Assembly: GCA_004431415.1 (NCBI GenBank) | Contig: QPMI01000022.1 | Span: forward strand, 62,001 to 126,000 | DNA length: 64,000 nt | DNA from: Cyanophora paradoxa | Taxonomy: Eukaryota; Glaucocystophyceae; Cyanophorales; Cyanophoraceae | Direction: 5' to 3' | Shown: piece by piece, positions 24,799 through 36,800 of the stretch | Position numbering within the stretch: the stretch's first letter is position 1 | Layout of the letters: every line of letters starts with the position of its first letter | Notes under the pieces: model-generated | What the model was told of the DNA's origin: nothing | Databases searched by the model: none | Seen by the model: the letters and a program-made list of their open reading frames with translations, nothing else | Program-made: the position numbers and the translations under genes

Positions 24799-27143
24799 GG
24801 GCCGCGGCGGGCGCGGGCGGGGCGGGCGCCCTCGGCGGGCGCGTCGTCTGCGGCCGGAAGCGAGAAGGCCGGCGAGGAGGAGGAGGAGGAGGAGGCGGAG
24901 GCGGACGAGGCGGGCAGCGAGGACGTCGACATGGTCCAGGCGGCCGGGAACCAGAGCCGGGAGGGGAGGAGGGGGAGGAGGAGGAGGAGGAGGAGGGAGC
25001 CTCCGGCGAGGAGGAGGACGAGTCGGAGAGCCCGTCCAAGTCGCCCTCGGGCGCCCGCGGGCGCGGCCGCGGCCGCGGGAGGGCCGGGGCCGTGGGCGGG
25101 GACGTGGGCGGGGCCGGGGCCGGGCCGGGGCCGGGGGGCGTCCACCGGCGCCGGCGCCCGGGGCGGGCTGAGGTCGGCATCGCCGGCGGCGTCGCCCTCG
25201 CCCTCGCCATCCCGGTCGCGGGCGCTCGCCCTGACGCCCTCTCGGGGGAGTCCGGGGGGCGCGGGCGCGGCCGGGGCCGCGGGAGGGGCCGCGGGGCGCC
25301 ACGCCGTCTCCGGGCCGGGGCCGCGGCGGCCGCGGCGGCCGGGGCGAGCGCGGCGGGCGCGGCGGCCGCGGCGGCAAGGCGGCGCAAGACGGGGACAGCG
25401 GCACCGAGTCCGATGTCCAGATGGGTGCGGCGCGCGCGCGCGTACGCCTACGTCGACGCGTACGTCGACGTCGACTGGGCCCGCCTACCCCCCCCCCCCC
25501 ATCCCCCCCTCCCCTCCCTCGCCTGACACGCCTGCCCGCAGCGGATGCGCTGCCAGCGCTCCCGGCGCCCAAGGCGCTCCCGGCGCCGGAGCGGCGGCCG
25601 CTGGCGACGATCGGGCGGAACGAACTCGTCCTCAGCGGAGAGGTGCGGGCGGCCCCCCGACCGTCCATCCTTCCCGTAGGGGCGGGGCGGGGCGCCGAGA
25701 CGAGGGCCGGGGTACAGGAGCTGAAGAAGAAGGCGCCGCTCGAGGAGGCGGAGCCCGGCACGTACACGCGCCTCGTCCGCGGCGAGTGGGCGGTGCGCTG
25801 TACCCCCACTCCGCCCGCCCGCCCGCGCCGCGGTCCGAGCCGCCGTTCCGCGCGCGCAGCACACGGCCGTCGTCGTGAAGGAGTACGTCTTCTCGTCGGA
25901 CGAAAACGCCCCCTCGCACCGCCGCTTCCGGCGTGACCTCGAGCGCGCCACGTGCGCCGCCGCTTTGTTTCTTGCTTCGTTTGGCGCTCTGCTGACGGGC
26001 GGCGCGGGGCGGGGCGGCGCGCGCGCGCAGACGCCTGGAGGGTCCCGGGCTCGTCCGCGTCTTCGGCTTGCTCCCGCCCGTCCCGCACGTCCCCGCGGCG
26101 GCGGCGGCGGCGGCGCCCGAGGCGGCGGAGGCGGAGGCGGAGCCGGAGGCGGCTGCGGAGGCGGCGGCGGGCGCCGAGGCGGAGGCGGCGGAGGGGGCGG
26201 CGGCCGGGGACGAGGCGGCCGCGGCGTCCTCCGAGCCGAGCGCCGGGCCCTCGTCCTCCCCCGCGACTCCCGCGGCGGGCGGGGCCGCGGCCGCGGCCGC
26301 GGTCGCGGCGGGCGCGGGCGCGGCGGCCGGCGGAGCGATAACACAGGCGGCGGCGGCGGCGGCGGCGGTTCGGGCCTCCTGGAGGCGGCGATCGTGAGCG
26401 AGGCGCTGGGCGCGTCGCTGGCGGGCGAGCGGGGCAAGGGCGGCCTGGGGCAGCGCGAGCACCTCGAGATGGCGCGGCAGGCGGCCCGCGGCCTGCGCTG
26501 CCTGCACGAGACGCACCGCGCCGCGCACGGCGGGGTCTGCTCCGAGGCCCTCCTTTTCGAGCATCACGCGCCCCCGCGGCCCGGCGTCGGCGTCGAGGCC
26601 CGCCTCCGGCTCCGCTCCGCGCCGCCCCCGCCCGCCTTCCTCGCCCCGGAGCTCCTGGAGAAGGACGGGGGGGAGGCGACCCCCGAGGGCGACGTCTACG
26701 CCTTCGGCATGCTGCTCTACCAGCTGCTGACGGGGGACGAGCCCTGGAAGGAAGGGTGCCGCGGCAAGTCCCGCGAGGAGGCCCGCGCCTTCCTCCTCGA
26801 GAAGGGCGACGCGCGGCCGAATCTGAAGCTCAAGGGCCCCCGCCAGCACGCCCTGCCCGAGGTGGGCGCGCTCAGATCCGATCCGATTTGATGTGATCTG
26901 ACCGGGGCGATATCGCGCGCGCGCGCGCAGGTGCTGCAGACGCTGATCGAGCACTGCTGGGCGGGAGACCCGGCCAAGCGCCCCAGCGCCCGCTTCGTGC
27001 ACGAGGTGATCCAGGCTGTGGCGGCCGACAAGGCCGGCAAGGAGGGCGGGGGCGGGGGCGGGGGCGGCGCCGCGGCCGCCGGCCCGGGCCCGCACCGCTC
27101 CTTCGCGGACCTCCTCGAGAGGCACGGGCCCCTGCGCCCCTGA
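23064..27143 (+). CDS. PWWP-like/PHD/RGG protein with C-terminal pseudokinase domain, copy B
   Basis: The N-terminal part mirrors copy A: PPEYGSLVWAR spliced to MWPAFVADSRPG and IAVIWLG (PWWP-like), a PHD finger CKLC..CDGC..H..C..CPQC, KRKRGR, then VAIQEHVKPSEEES after an apparent GC-AG intron, YGCTDDVRGDQYLNCNVALE, EILKICSREFKTITVQ and a long RGG region. After GDSGTESDVQM the protein becomes kinase-like: GTYTRLVRGEWA spliced to HTAVVVKEYVF (nucleotide-loop region and Lys), LVRVFGLLPP, an Ala/Glu-rich insert, EMARQAARGLRCLHETH, AAHGGVCSEALLFE in place of the HRD loop, no DFG, FLAPELL (APE), DVYAFGMLLYQLLTGDEPW and CWAGDPAKRPSA. Loss of the catalytic Asp residues marks a TKL-type pseudokinase. 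The reading frame changes inside the RGG/acidic stretch (about 24840-25390) and again near 26200-26390, through undetected introns, indels or sequence error. Confidence 0.75.
23159..25190 (+). repeat. Inverted segmental duplication 1, copy B
   Basis: Counterpart of 1310-3216 in opposite orientation, introns included. Copy A carries an extra gtatac (Val-Tyr) after IAVIWLGY. Beyond about 25190 the two genes are unrelated: copy A continues into a coiled coil and copy B into a pseudokinase. Confidence 0.85.
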
Positions 27144-27846
27144 AGGCTTCGCGCATCGCTTCGGGCTCCCGAGGCCGAGGCCGGTGTCGATCGATCCTAT
27201 CCTCGCCGCCCGGCGCCGGCGCCTGCGCGGCGGCGATTCCCCCTCGTTTCCGAACTCAGTCAGTCAGTCAGCCAGTTAGCTTGGCGATGTTGCGTTTGTA
27301 CAGCAACCGAGACAACAAACCCGATCGCGCATCTCAGACTATATGCTATAGCTATATATAGCTGGCGCTAGCTATATATAGCGGGCTAGCGCTATAAGCC
27401 GTCTCCAATATCGGACTCCCTTTACTAAGGAAATATGTCTATGACGTCGACACGCGCACATACAGATACGTATACATTAATACGCATATGCGGACAACGT
27501 AATTATCTTTTAGAAGGCAGCGTTTTCGAATTCGAACTGCAGTACTAGTGCACAGCGGAGGTGCGTATCTACACGCTACAAACACTGCTACGAGCTTGAA
27601 ACGGCTCCATGAAAGTCTATACTCTCCACTGCCAAAAATACTCTCTCAAAAATACTCGCACGGGCGATCTAAGCCCACTACGGAGAAGCCAATTGCAAAC
27701 ATCTGCAGAGTCCAGAACCAAGGAATTCCGAAAAAGCCTTCAGTCCAAAACCGGAAGGGGTGGGGGGGGGGGGGGGGGGGGGGGGGGAAGCTGGGAGAAG
27801 GGCCCGGCGGGAGCCGAGCCGAGCCGAGCCGAGCCGCGCCGCGGCG
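27144..27846. other. AT-rich convergent spacer
   Basis: About 700 bp between two converging 3' ends, clearly poorer in GC than its surroundings. Around 27340-27400 it is made of overlapping palindromes (gctatatatagc, gctagcgc), and it ends in a G26 run. No gene is visible; it probably holds both polyadenylation sites. Confidence 0.6.
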
Positions 27847-30800
27847 CTACGGGGCCGCCGCCGGCCGTACCCCCTCGTCGTCGACCAGCAGAATGCTAGC
27901 GGGCGCCGGGGCGGCGCGCCGGCGGCGGAGGAGCCGCCCCGGGCCGAACTTGCGCACGAGGAAGTCGCCCAGGGAGGGCCCCCGCCCGGCGCGGGCGAGG
28001 CGGCCGTGGATGGCGGAGCGGTCCTCGTGGGACAGGGCGCCCGTGTAGTGGGGCAGGGCGACGAGCAGCGGCGGCTGCGGCGAGAGCGGCGCGGCGGCCC
28101 GCCGGCCGGCTGCCTCCCAGTCCTCCGCCGTCCGGATCGTCTGCGAACAAAGGTTTGAATTTGATCTAAAAATAGATTGGAGCAGAAACGGCGTACCCGC
28201 ATGAGGAACTGGGCGCCCCGGACGCGCTCCGCGGGGGACACGAAGCGGGACCAGCGGGCGAGGGCGCCCAGCGGGGCGGCGAACGGTCCTCCGTACGCGG
28301 CCATGAGCACCGAGAAGGGTACGCGGACGACTCCGTCCTTCTCGGGGCCGATGACGCGATCGGTCGCGACGAGGACGATGAGGTAGTAGGCGTGGAGTGC
28401 GATCGCAGCGAGGAAGGCGACGGCCGCGCCGATCACGAGGAGCAGCACCGTACCCGTGAGCGTCGCCGCGACGAGCGAGTCAAGCTGCGAACGGAGCGGG
28501 TCGGATCAAATTCGGATCAGATCAGATCTGATCTGAGCGGATCTGATCTGAGCGGACCGGGACGCCGACGAGGATGATCCCGGCGAAGAGGACGTAGAGG
28601 TGCACGAAGAGCGACGCGAAGGCGAAGGCGTTCAGGGGGCCCGCCACGTAGGGGCGGAACCAGACCTGGGTACAGGGATTCAGCTCAGACCGCTCAGATC
28701 GGATCAGATATGATGTGATCTGATTTCGGGTTCACCTGAAGCGTCAGGGAGACCGCGACGACCGCGAGGTTGGCGGTCATCTGAGGACGCAGATCAAGTG
28801 AGCGAATGTGAAATGTCCAACATAGATCCTTGACGCTCTAGAAAATTTCGACCTGGATTAAGGAGGTCGATGGTCTTATGATTACCTGGAGATCTAGACC
28901 TTCGTTTACATCCTTATGAGAGAGGATTTGTGTTTGTTTTGTTCACTTGGAGGTCTAAAGACCTAGATCTAGAGATCCAGGCCTTCCTAAATTCAGATCC
29001 TTAAGAGAGGATCCTTAAGAGAGGATAAGAGAGGATCCTTAAGAGGGGGGAGGGGGGATGGAATGGGGGGGGGGTACCTGGAGGTCGACGGTGTCCCAGG
29101 TGAAGACGTTGACGATGACTACGGCGACGCGGCGGGCGAGGACGACGAGGAACCACCACTCGCGCCCGGGGCGCAGGCCAGCCGCGAGGAAGGCGGTGAG
29201 CGGGCGCCGCTCGTTCTCCTCGGCGGCCACCTCGGCGGCGAGGGCCTGTACCTCCAGGGCCGAAAGATGCCTTCCCAGCGGCGGCGGCGGAGGCGGCGGC
29301 GGGCTTGGCTGCCTTCGAAGGAGTCGCTGCTCCTGCTGCTGCTGCTGCTGCTGCTGTGTGGAATGGGGGCCGACGCCGCCGCCGCCGGAGGCCCCCCCGC
29401 TGGACTCGCTCTTGGTCTCCTCCTCGGGGCCCCCCGGAGTGGGCGCCGAGGGCCCCGCCACGGGGAGCCCGGCCGCGTCGCGGCTGACCGGCGTCGCCGG
29501 CGGGAGCGGCCCGGCCTCGGGGATCCGCCGGGTCCGGGCCATGGCGGTCCCGGCCGAGGTCGCGTCCCCGCGCCCCGCGGCGCGCCGGGCGCGCATCTCG
29601 CGGACCCGCTTCAGGCGCGCCGTGTCGCGCCAGGCCAGGCCCGCGAGGAGGACCGGGATCCCACAGACGTAGATCGCGATCGCCGCTGAGTTACATACAT
29701 AAGATAAGAGAGATAATATAAGGTAAGAGAGGAAGCACCGATGGCGGCGGGGCGGAGGGATGTCCAATCGCCGTTGACGTCGGAGCACTGGACGGAGGGC
29801 GCGGCGCGCATGTAGCGGCGCCCGTCCGAGTTCTCGGCGCACGAGAAGATCTCCAGCACCGACGCCGCGATCTGGAGGTACGCCAGGTGCAGGAACTGCG
29901 GACGAAGGAATCGGCGGGGGGTACAGGAAAGAAAGAAAGACGCGGGGGGAAGGACCTGGAGGATGGTCGTGGCGATGCGGCGGGGGGGTAGGGGCCACGC
30001 CGAGGAGGACTCCGGGGCCGGGCCGAGCCCGGGTACGGGCGTCCCCCCGTCGTCCGGGTACACGCTGTTGCTGCCGGCGCTCGCCCGCCGCTTGCGGGAG
30101 CGCTGCGGGTGCGAACGAAGGGGCGAACAGAGGCTCAGCCTCGCGCGCGCTCCGCCGAAGGCTCAGATTACGTTTCTAGCGTCCTATCGCCCTGTCCGAC
30201 GCTAGAGCGGCCCCCCAAACGAGCACGCGTCTTCTTCCGCTCTCCTTCTCCTTCCCCCCCCCCCTTTCTTCTTCTACCCCCTTCGTTCGCACCTGCTCCA
30301 TGGCGGCGTACTCGGGCTGCCCGGGTACGGGTACGCGGGATGCCAGGCCCGACCCCTCGCTGGCCTCGTCGATCTCCGAGGGGCGCCGCGGGCCCGCCCC
30401 CGCGGCCCGCAGCACTGCCGCCCCCGCGCCGTGAGCAAAACGTGGGGGGGAGGGGAGGAGCGTTGGGTCTAGTCGAGTTATCTTGACCGAACAAATATGT
30501 TTATAACTTAGTCAGTTATCTTATCTAAGTTTAGCCACTAGGGGGGAAAGGGGCGGAGGGGGCGGGCGCACGGGCGAAGGAGCGGAGGGATGTGCCGGCG
30601 CTGTTCAGGTTCCCCCGCGAGTTGTTGTTGTTGTTGCCTGCGCGCTCAGGTTCGTGAGCGAGCGACAGTGCGAGCTCAGGTGAGCCGGGGGGGGGGGGGG
30701 GGGGGGGACCCGCGCCCCGGATGTCCGGGTCGGATAGCGGCAGGAGCACGGGGCGGGCCCGCCCCAGAGAAGAAGAAGAAGGGGAAGACGCCCGCCCGGC

Positions 30801-33800
30801 TCGGATGGCGCGCCAGGCGGCGGCGAGGCCGCAGGCGGCCGCCGTGACCAGCAGGAAGGCGGGCGGGGAGAGGAGGACCGCGGCCCACTGCGCAAGCAAG
30901 GAAGGCGTCCGTCAGATCGAAGCTCAGGCGAAGGTTGAGGCTAAGGATGAAGGCTGAGGCTGAGGCTGAGGGCGGACCTGGGCGCGGAAGGAGTCGCGGA
31001 CCCCGAGGCACTCCGGCCGCAACAGCTGCGCGCGCGCGGCCGGTCGGTCAGCCGCGGCGGGCGCAGCGTGGAGGGCAGCGCCCCTGCCCCTCCCCCTCCT
31101 TCCGTCGGCCAGCCGACCGCGCCGGCACGCCGCCCCAAACGACTTCTATCTGCCCTCTATCCAGTCCTAGTTCTCGCCCTTCCGCCGCATCATCCCGGCT
31201 CCTCCCCGCCCCGCCCCCCGCCCCGAGAGAGAGGCCCCGCCCCCCGCCCCCCGGCCCTATCTATCCCAGGCACTAGCACTCTCCCCGGCTCCTCCCCGCC
31301 CCGCGCCCCGCCCACCTGGGGCTCGAGGTTGGCGAAGGAGAGCCCCCCGCCCCCCGCCCCCCGCCCACCCATCCAAGTTCTATCGCTCTAGCCCTCTCCG
31401 CGTCTAGCCCTATCCCCGTCCACCCCGGCCCTATCTAGCCCTCTAGCCCTCTCCCGCCCCCTCCTCCGCCCTCCACCCACCTGGGGCTCGAGGTTGGCGA
31501 AGGAGAGGACCTCGACGAGGCGCGCGAGGGGGGCCGTCCACCGCGCGTTCGCGTTCCCCAGCATCGCCAGGACTGCGCGGGAGGGCGTCAGGGGAGGAAG
31601 AAGAAGAAGAGGCGGAGGCCCTCGCTCTCCCTCCCTCCCTCTCGGGACTCGCGGGGGAAGGGGCTCTGGCTAGCTAGCCGGGCCCCCCTCCTAGAGTCCT
31701 CCGAGAGGCGAGAAGAAGAAGAAGGCGACGCCTCGGGCTCGGGGCGGGGCGGGGAGAAGAGGCGGAGGCCCTCGCTCTCCCTCTCGGGGCTCGGAGCGGG
31801 GCGGGGCGGGGGCCGGCGGGGGAGAAGAAGAAGAAGGGGACGCCTCGCTCCCCCTCTCAGGCCTCGCTCTCCCTCTTGGAGCGGGGCGATGGGCAGAGCT
31901 GAGCCCGGGACGCACACTGGACGAAGAGGACGAACTCGACGAAGAGTGCGCCCACGGGCGTCGGCGCCGTCGCCGACGCCGCGTACAGCAGCATCTGCGG
32001 GGGGGGGGGGGGGGGGGGGGGGGGGCGTCGGCGGCTGGGCTAGGCTAGGCGGGCGGTCCTTCCGCTTAGGATCTTAAGAGGGAGGGACTGCCGTGGGCGG
32101 GCAGGCGCAGTGCAGCGCAGCGGGGGGGTACGGACCCAGAGGGCGGCGACGGCGACGGGGATGAGCGCGATGACCGCCACGGGGTCCCCCACGCTGCACG
32201 GGTAGCACCGGCCCTGCGGAGGGGGGATGAGGGGGGGGGGAGTGATGGGGGGGGGGGTAGAGGGGGGAGGGTGAACCTGGAGGCGGTAGAAGGCGGAGGG
32301 GGCCGGCGGGCCCCGCACGCAGCGGGAGCAGCCCTCCTCCGCGTAACCCTCCGCGCACGTCTGCAGGGGGGTACAGGTGAGGGAGGGAAGGGGCGAGAAG
32401 GGGGTACGCGAACGGACCTGGAGGCCGCCCGGGCAGGCCTCGGGGGGGCTGCACCGGCGGGCCCCGGACTGCCCCGAGGCGATCCAGTACCCCGGGAGGG
32501 CGAGGGCCTGGCGCGTGCCGGCCTCGCAGAGCGTACCCGGGCCGCACGGGCTGCACGGCACCGACGCCGCCGGGTCCCCGAACGTCCCTGTCCATCATAT
32601 TAGAGAGGAAAGGACTTCAAAGAAGAAGAAGCGGACCGGGGAGGCAGAGGCATGAGTCGACGGAGAGGGCGCCCGTGGGCGAGGTGGAGCGGGGGGGGCA
32701 GGGCGTGCAGGCCGCCGCCCCGGGGTCCCCGCTGTACGTCCCGTTCGAGCAGGGCCTAAGTGGAGGGGAGGGAGGGCGTCAGTTTTAGACTGAGCTTCTT
32801 CGTCAGAGTCTTTCAGGCGCACAGGCAGTCCCCGAGCCGGCCCTCCTTCGCTGAGCCGCCGACGCCGTAGCGGCCTGCGCGAGCGCGCGAGCTTAGATTA
32901 GGGGGGCTCGGCTCTGGGCTTAGGAAGCTCGCTTGCTTACCGCGGGGGCACGGGCTGCACGGGAGGAGGTAGCTGCTCGACTCGTACCCGGGGGGGCAGC
33001 CTGCTCGTTTCCCGCCCGCCCGCGTGAGAGGACGGAGAGAGACGAGGCGAGAAAACGAAGAGAAGGGGGGGAAGGGAGGGAAGGGGGAGGGACTTCGTCT
33101 ATGTTCAATGTTAATGGATTTGGGGTGGTGGTGAGAGTTTGTAGCACTGGACTTTCCCCAAGTCACTTTAGAAGCAGAAGCTATCAGCTATCTTTGGCAG
33201 CTATCTTTGACAGCACTACTAGAGTCCCGTAGAAGGTTTTCGACGGCAGCTATCTTCAGCAGTTGCTTAAGCTATCTTGGCAGCTATCCAGCGAGAAGGA
33301 AAGGGGGAGCGGGGGGCGGACCGGCGAAAGTGAAGAGGGGCGCGGAGGGGAAGAAGGCGCCGCCGTTGTTGGAGACGGAGAGGGCCAGCACGGCGGGCGG
33401 GTGCGGCGGGGCCTGCCAAGGTCCGAGGTCCGAGGTCAGAAAGAAACGTGGGAAAGGGGAGGGAAGGCAAGGGAGTCGCTATTTTACGATCGTTAGTTAC
33501 TTGGAGAGTTACTTAGAGGGCCGGGGAGGGGAGGGGAGGGGAGGGGGCGCCTGGCAGGCGATGGCGCCCTCCGAAAGTTAGTTAGTTAGAGAGTCGCTAT
33601 CTTGAAGTTAGTTAGTTAGAGAGTCGCTATCTTGAAGTTAGTTAGTTAGAGAGTCGCTATCTTGAAGTTGTTAGGCGGGGAAGGGGAGGGGCAAGGGCGC
33701 CTGGCAGGCGATGGCGGCCTCGGAGAGGTACTCTGCGGGGACCTCGGAGCCCTGCTCCCCGAACCTGCGGGAGGGAGGCGGGCGAGAAGGGGAGGGACCG

Positions 33801-36800
33801 TTAGTTAGAGATAGATAGATAGATGGAGAGTTAGTTAGTAGGGTAGTTGGACGGGCCTGCAGGCGAGCTTGGGGTGGCGGAGGAAGTTGCGGCCGTAGAG
33901 GGTGACCCGCGTGCCCCCGACGGCGGGGCCCCCCTCCACAGAGAGGCGGTCCACGGCCGGCGGCACTGGCGCGACGCAACGGAGTCAGAGAAAGGAAGCG
34001 GAGGAGGAGGAGGAGGCGGCGGCGGCGGAGATAGATAGGTAGATAGTAAGAAGAAGCGTCCTAGCTATCTAGGCCCATTTTTATCTATCTATATATCTCC
34101 TTGACGCTTCTTCCTCTAGTCCAAGTCCAAGTCCAAGAGAGGGGGCCCACCGACGGAGAGGACGAGGGAAGCGGTGAGGGAGGAGACGCCGTTCGAGGCG
34201 GTCGCGGTGACGACGTACGTGCCCTCCGCGCCGAAGGCGTGCGACACGACGCGCCCCGAGGAAGAAGGCGAAGAAGCGCCGTCCCCGAAGCGCCACTCGA
34301 CGCGGACGTCCGAGGCCTGCGAGGTAGGTGGTAGGTAGGTAGTTAGATTAGATTCGATAGATAGATAGGATAGATATATAGATATATTAGGGGCGGGGTG
34401 GGGCGGGGGAGGCGGGGGGCGGGGCGGGCCTCGCCGTAGGCGGCGGAGAGGACGAAGAAGATAGATAGATAGATGGATGGTAGATGGATAAATTGATAGA
34501 TAGATTCGATAGAGAGATAGATAGATAGATTGATAGCTTGATAGATAGATACGATAGAGAGACAGATTAGAAGCGGAGGAGTCTCGCCGCACCTCGCCGT
34601 AGGCGGCGGAGAGGACGAAGGGGGCCTCGACGGTCGCCTCCGTGCGGTCCGCCACGATGCGCAGGCTCTCCACCGCCACGTCTGGGGCGAAGATGTTAGA
34701 AGCAGAAGGCAATAATCAACAGGTTTACGGGGTAGATAGATAGATAGATAGCTAGGATGTCAGAAGTCGATAATAATCGACAGGTTTAGGAGGTGGATGG
34801 ATAACAGGGGCGCGCCGGTCTTCACGAGGAGGTCGTCGGGTGCGGTGCCCCAGCGGGCGCCGCCGTGCAGCGTGACGGCCCTCCGCGTGTCCACGAGGTC
34901 CGCGGCGGAGCCGGAGCCGGCGGAACCGCCGGCTCGGCCGGGGCCGCCGGCGGGGAAGCGCAGGTACGATGCCAGGCCCGCCTCGGCGCCCTGCGCACGT
35001 GGAGCTCAGACTCGATTGGATCTGATCTGATCTGATCTGACTAGGGGAGGAGGGGTGCAGCGGACCGTGAGGGCGCGTCTGAAGTCGCAGCGGATCTCCT
35101 CAGCTGAGCGGGCGCGGTCCCTGCGGGCGGGCGGCGCGCCTCAGAGGGGGGTCTCGACGCCGGAATCGTCGGTTGGACTTTTAATTTAGAAGGCTTAAAG
35201 TGAAGGCTTGGCGGACTCTTTCGATTGCAGTTCCTATCAATAATACGACAAGAACACGGAAGTTCAGTTAAGTATAGTGACTTAGTTAGTCAGTTAGTTA
35301 GTTAGCTAACTAGCTATGGAAGTTAGTTAGGTAGTTACCAGAGGCGGAACTCGGCGATGGAGGCGTCGATCCACCCGTTGCCCGTGCGTTGCGTCGACGC
35401 CCCGATGTACATCAGCCGCCGCGGCACGCCTGAGGGGAGAGAGGGTCAGGGCGGGCCGGCTCCGGCTCAGCCGGGGCGCGTCGGCTCGGCTCGCACGGGG
35501 CGGGAGGGCTATGCCCATCAAATTCCCGTTCGTCTCGACGAAGGGCGCGAGCTGGGTACGCGCGCGGCCTCAGAAGATGCGAACGAAGGGGGTGAGGGAG
35601 GGGGGTACGACCGACCTCGTGCACGAGGGTGCCGTCGACGTAGACGCGGATGAGCCCGTACTGCTGCCCCACCGGCGAGATCCCTGCGCGGCGGGCGGAG
35701 TGTTGGGGCGGGCGGCCCCGGGGACAAGGATGGGCGGGGGGTGGGGGTAGAAGCGCACGGTCCGTCGCCGCGATGCTCACGGCTGACGCGGCCGGCCGGT
35801 CAGTCTCTGTCCGAAGGGGCGGGGGGCGGGGCGGGGAGGGGGCCGGGCACCGATGTGGGTCCACGTGTTGAGCTGCGGCGCGGAGGAGCCCGTCAGACGC
35901 GCCGCGCGGCTCAGAACGGCTCCGCTGAGCCAAGCCAACAACGGCGCACCGGGAAGGCGAAGAGGCGCGAGTCGGTGTAGGACCCCGGGCGAACGATCAC
36001 CTGCCCGTAGGCGAGCCCCGGGATCAGCGGCGCCTCCGGCTGCGCGTTCCCGTCGTCCGTCCACTGCGCCGAAAGTGTAAGAGAGGTTGGGGGGGGGGGG
36101 GGGGGGGAGGAAGAAGCGGCAGGGGGTATCGCACGATCTTGAGCTGGAGCAGCTGGCCGGAGAGGGGGGCCCCCGGCCCGTTGCTGAAGTCCCATATGCG
36201 CCCGAACCGCAGGATGCTCCGCACGTTCACCCTGAAGAAAAAAGTGAGCCGGAGAAAAGGGGGGGAGAAGTGAGGGGGGGTACCATGTTTCGACGGTGAT
36301 GTTGCCGCCCGTGAGGAAAGGCTCGACCGACGCGTACGAGCGGTCGGCGGCGGAGGTTTCCAGCGTGCCGACGGCTGCCCCCGCGCGCCCTCAGCGGAGC
36401 GCCGGGGAGCGGCGGGCGGGCGGGCGGGCGGGCGGGCGGGCGGAGCGATGACGACGAACCCGTGCACTTCGAATCCGGGGCGGAGCAGTTCTTGCACTGC
36501 GGCTCGCGCGTGCCGCAGACGGCGGAGACCCAGCAGCCGCCCGCGGGGCCGGGGCACGCCGCTGCAAAGCGGCGCGGTCAGCAGCCAACGGTCCAGGAGG
36601 CGGGGAGGAAGGAAGGCACCGAGGAAGGCGGAGGGAGGCGGCTCGGGGACGACGGCTACGCCGCTGGAGACGAGGGGCGCGCCCGGCCCGTCGATCCTCA
36701 GCAGCGGCGCGGGCCGCGTGCCGTTTCCGCCTCCGCCGCCTCCGCCGTCGGTCGCGAAGCTGCACGCGATGGCATCCGCCGACAGCGCCGCCGGGTACAG

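Noticed and set aside
24379-26088. 569-residue minus-strand open frame opposite the pseudokinase gene
   Set aside because: Arg/Pro-rich shadow; the plus strand has conserved PHD-gene and kinase motifs.
23064-27143. Active protein kinase
   Set aside because: The HRD Asp and the DFG motif are missing although Lys, APE and DVYAFG regions remain, so pseudokinase is the better call.
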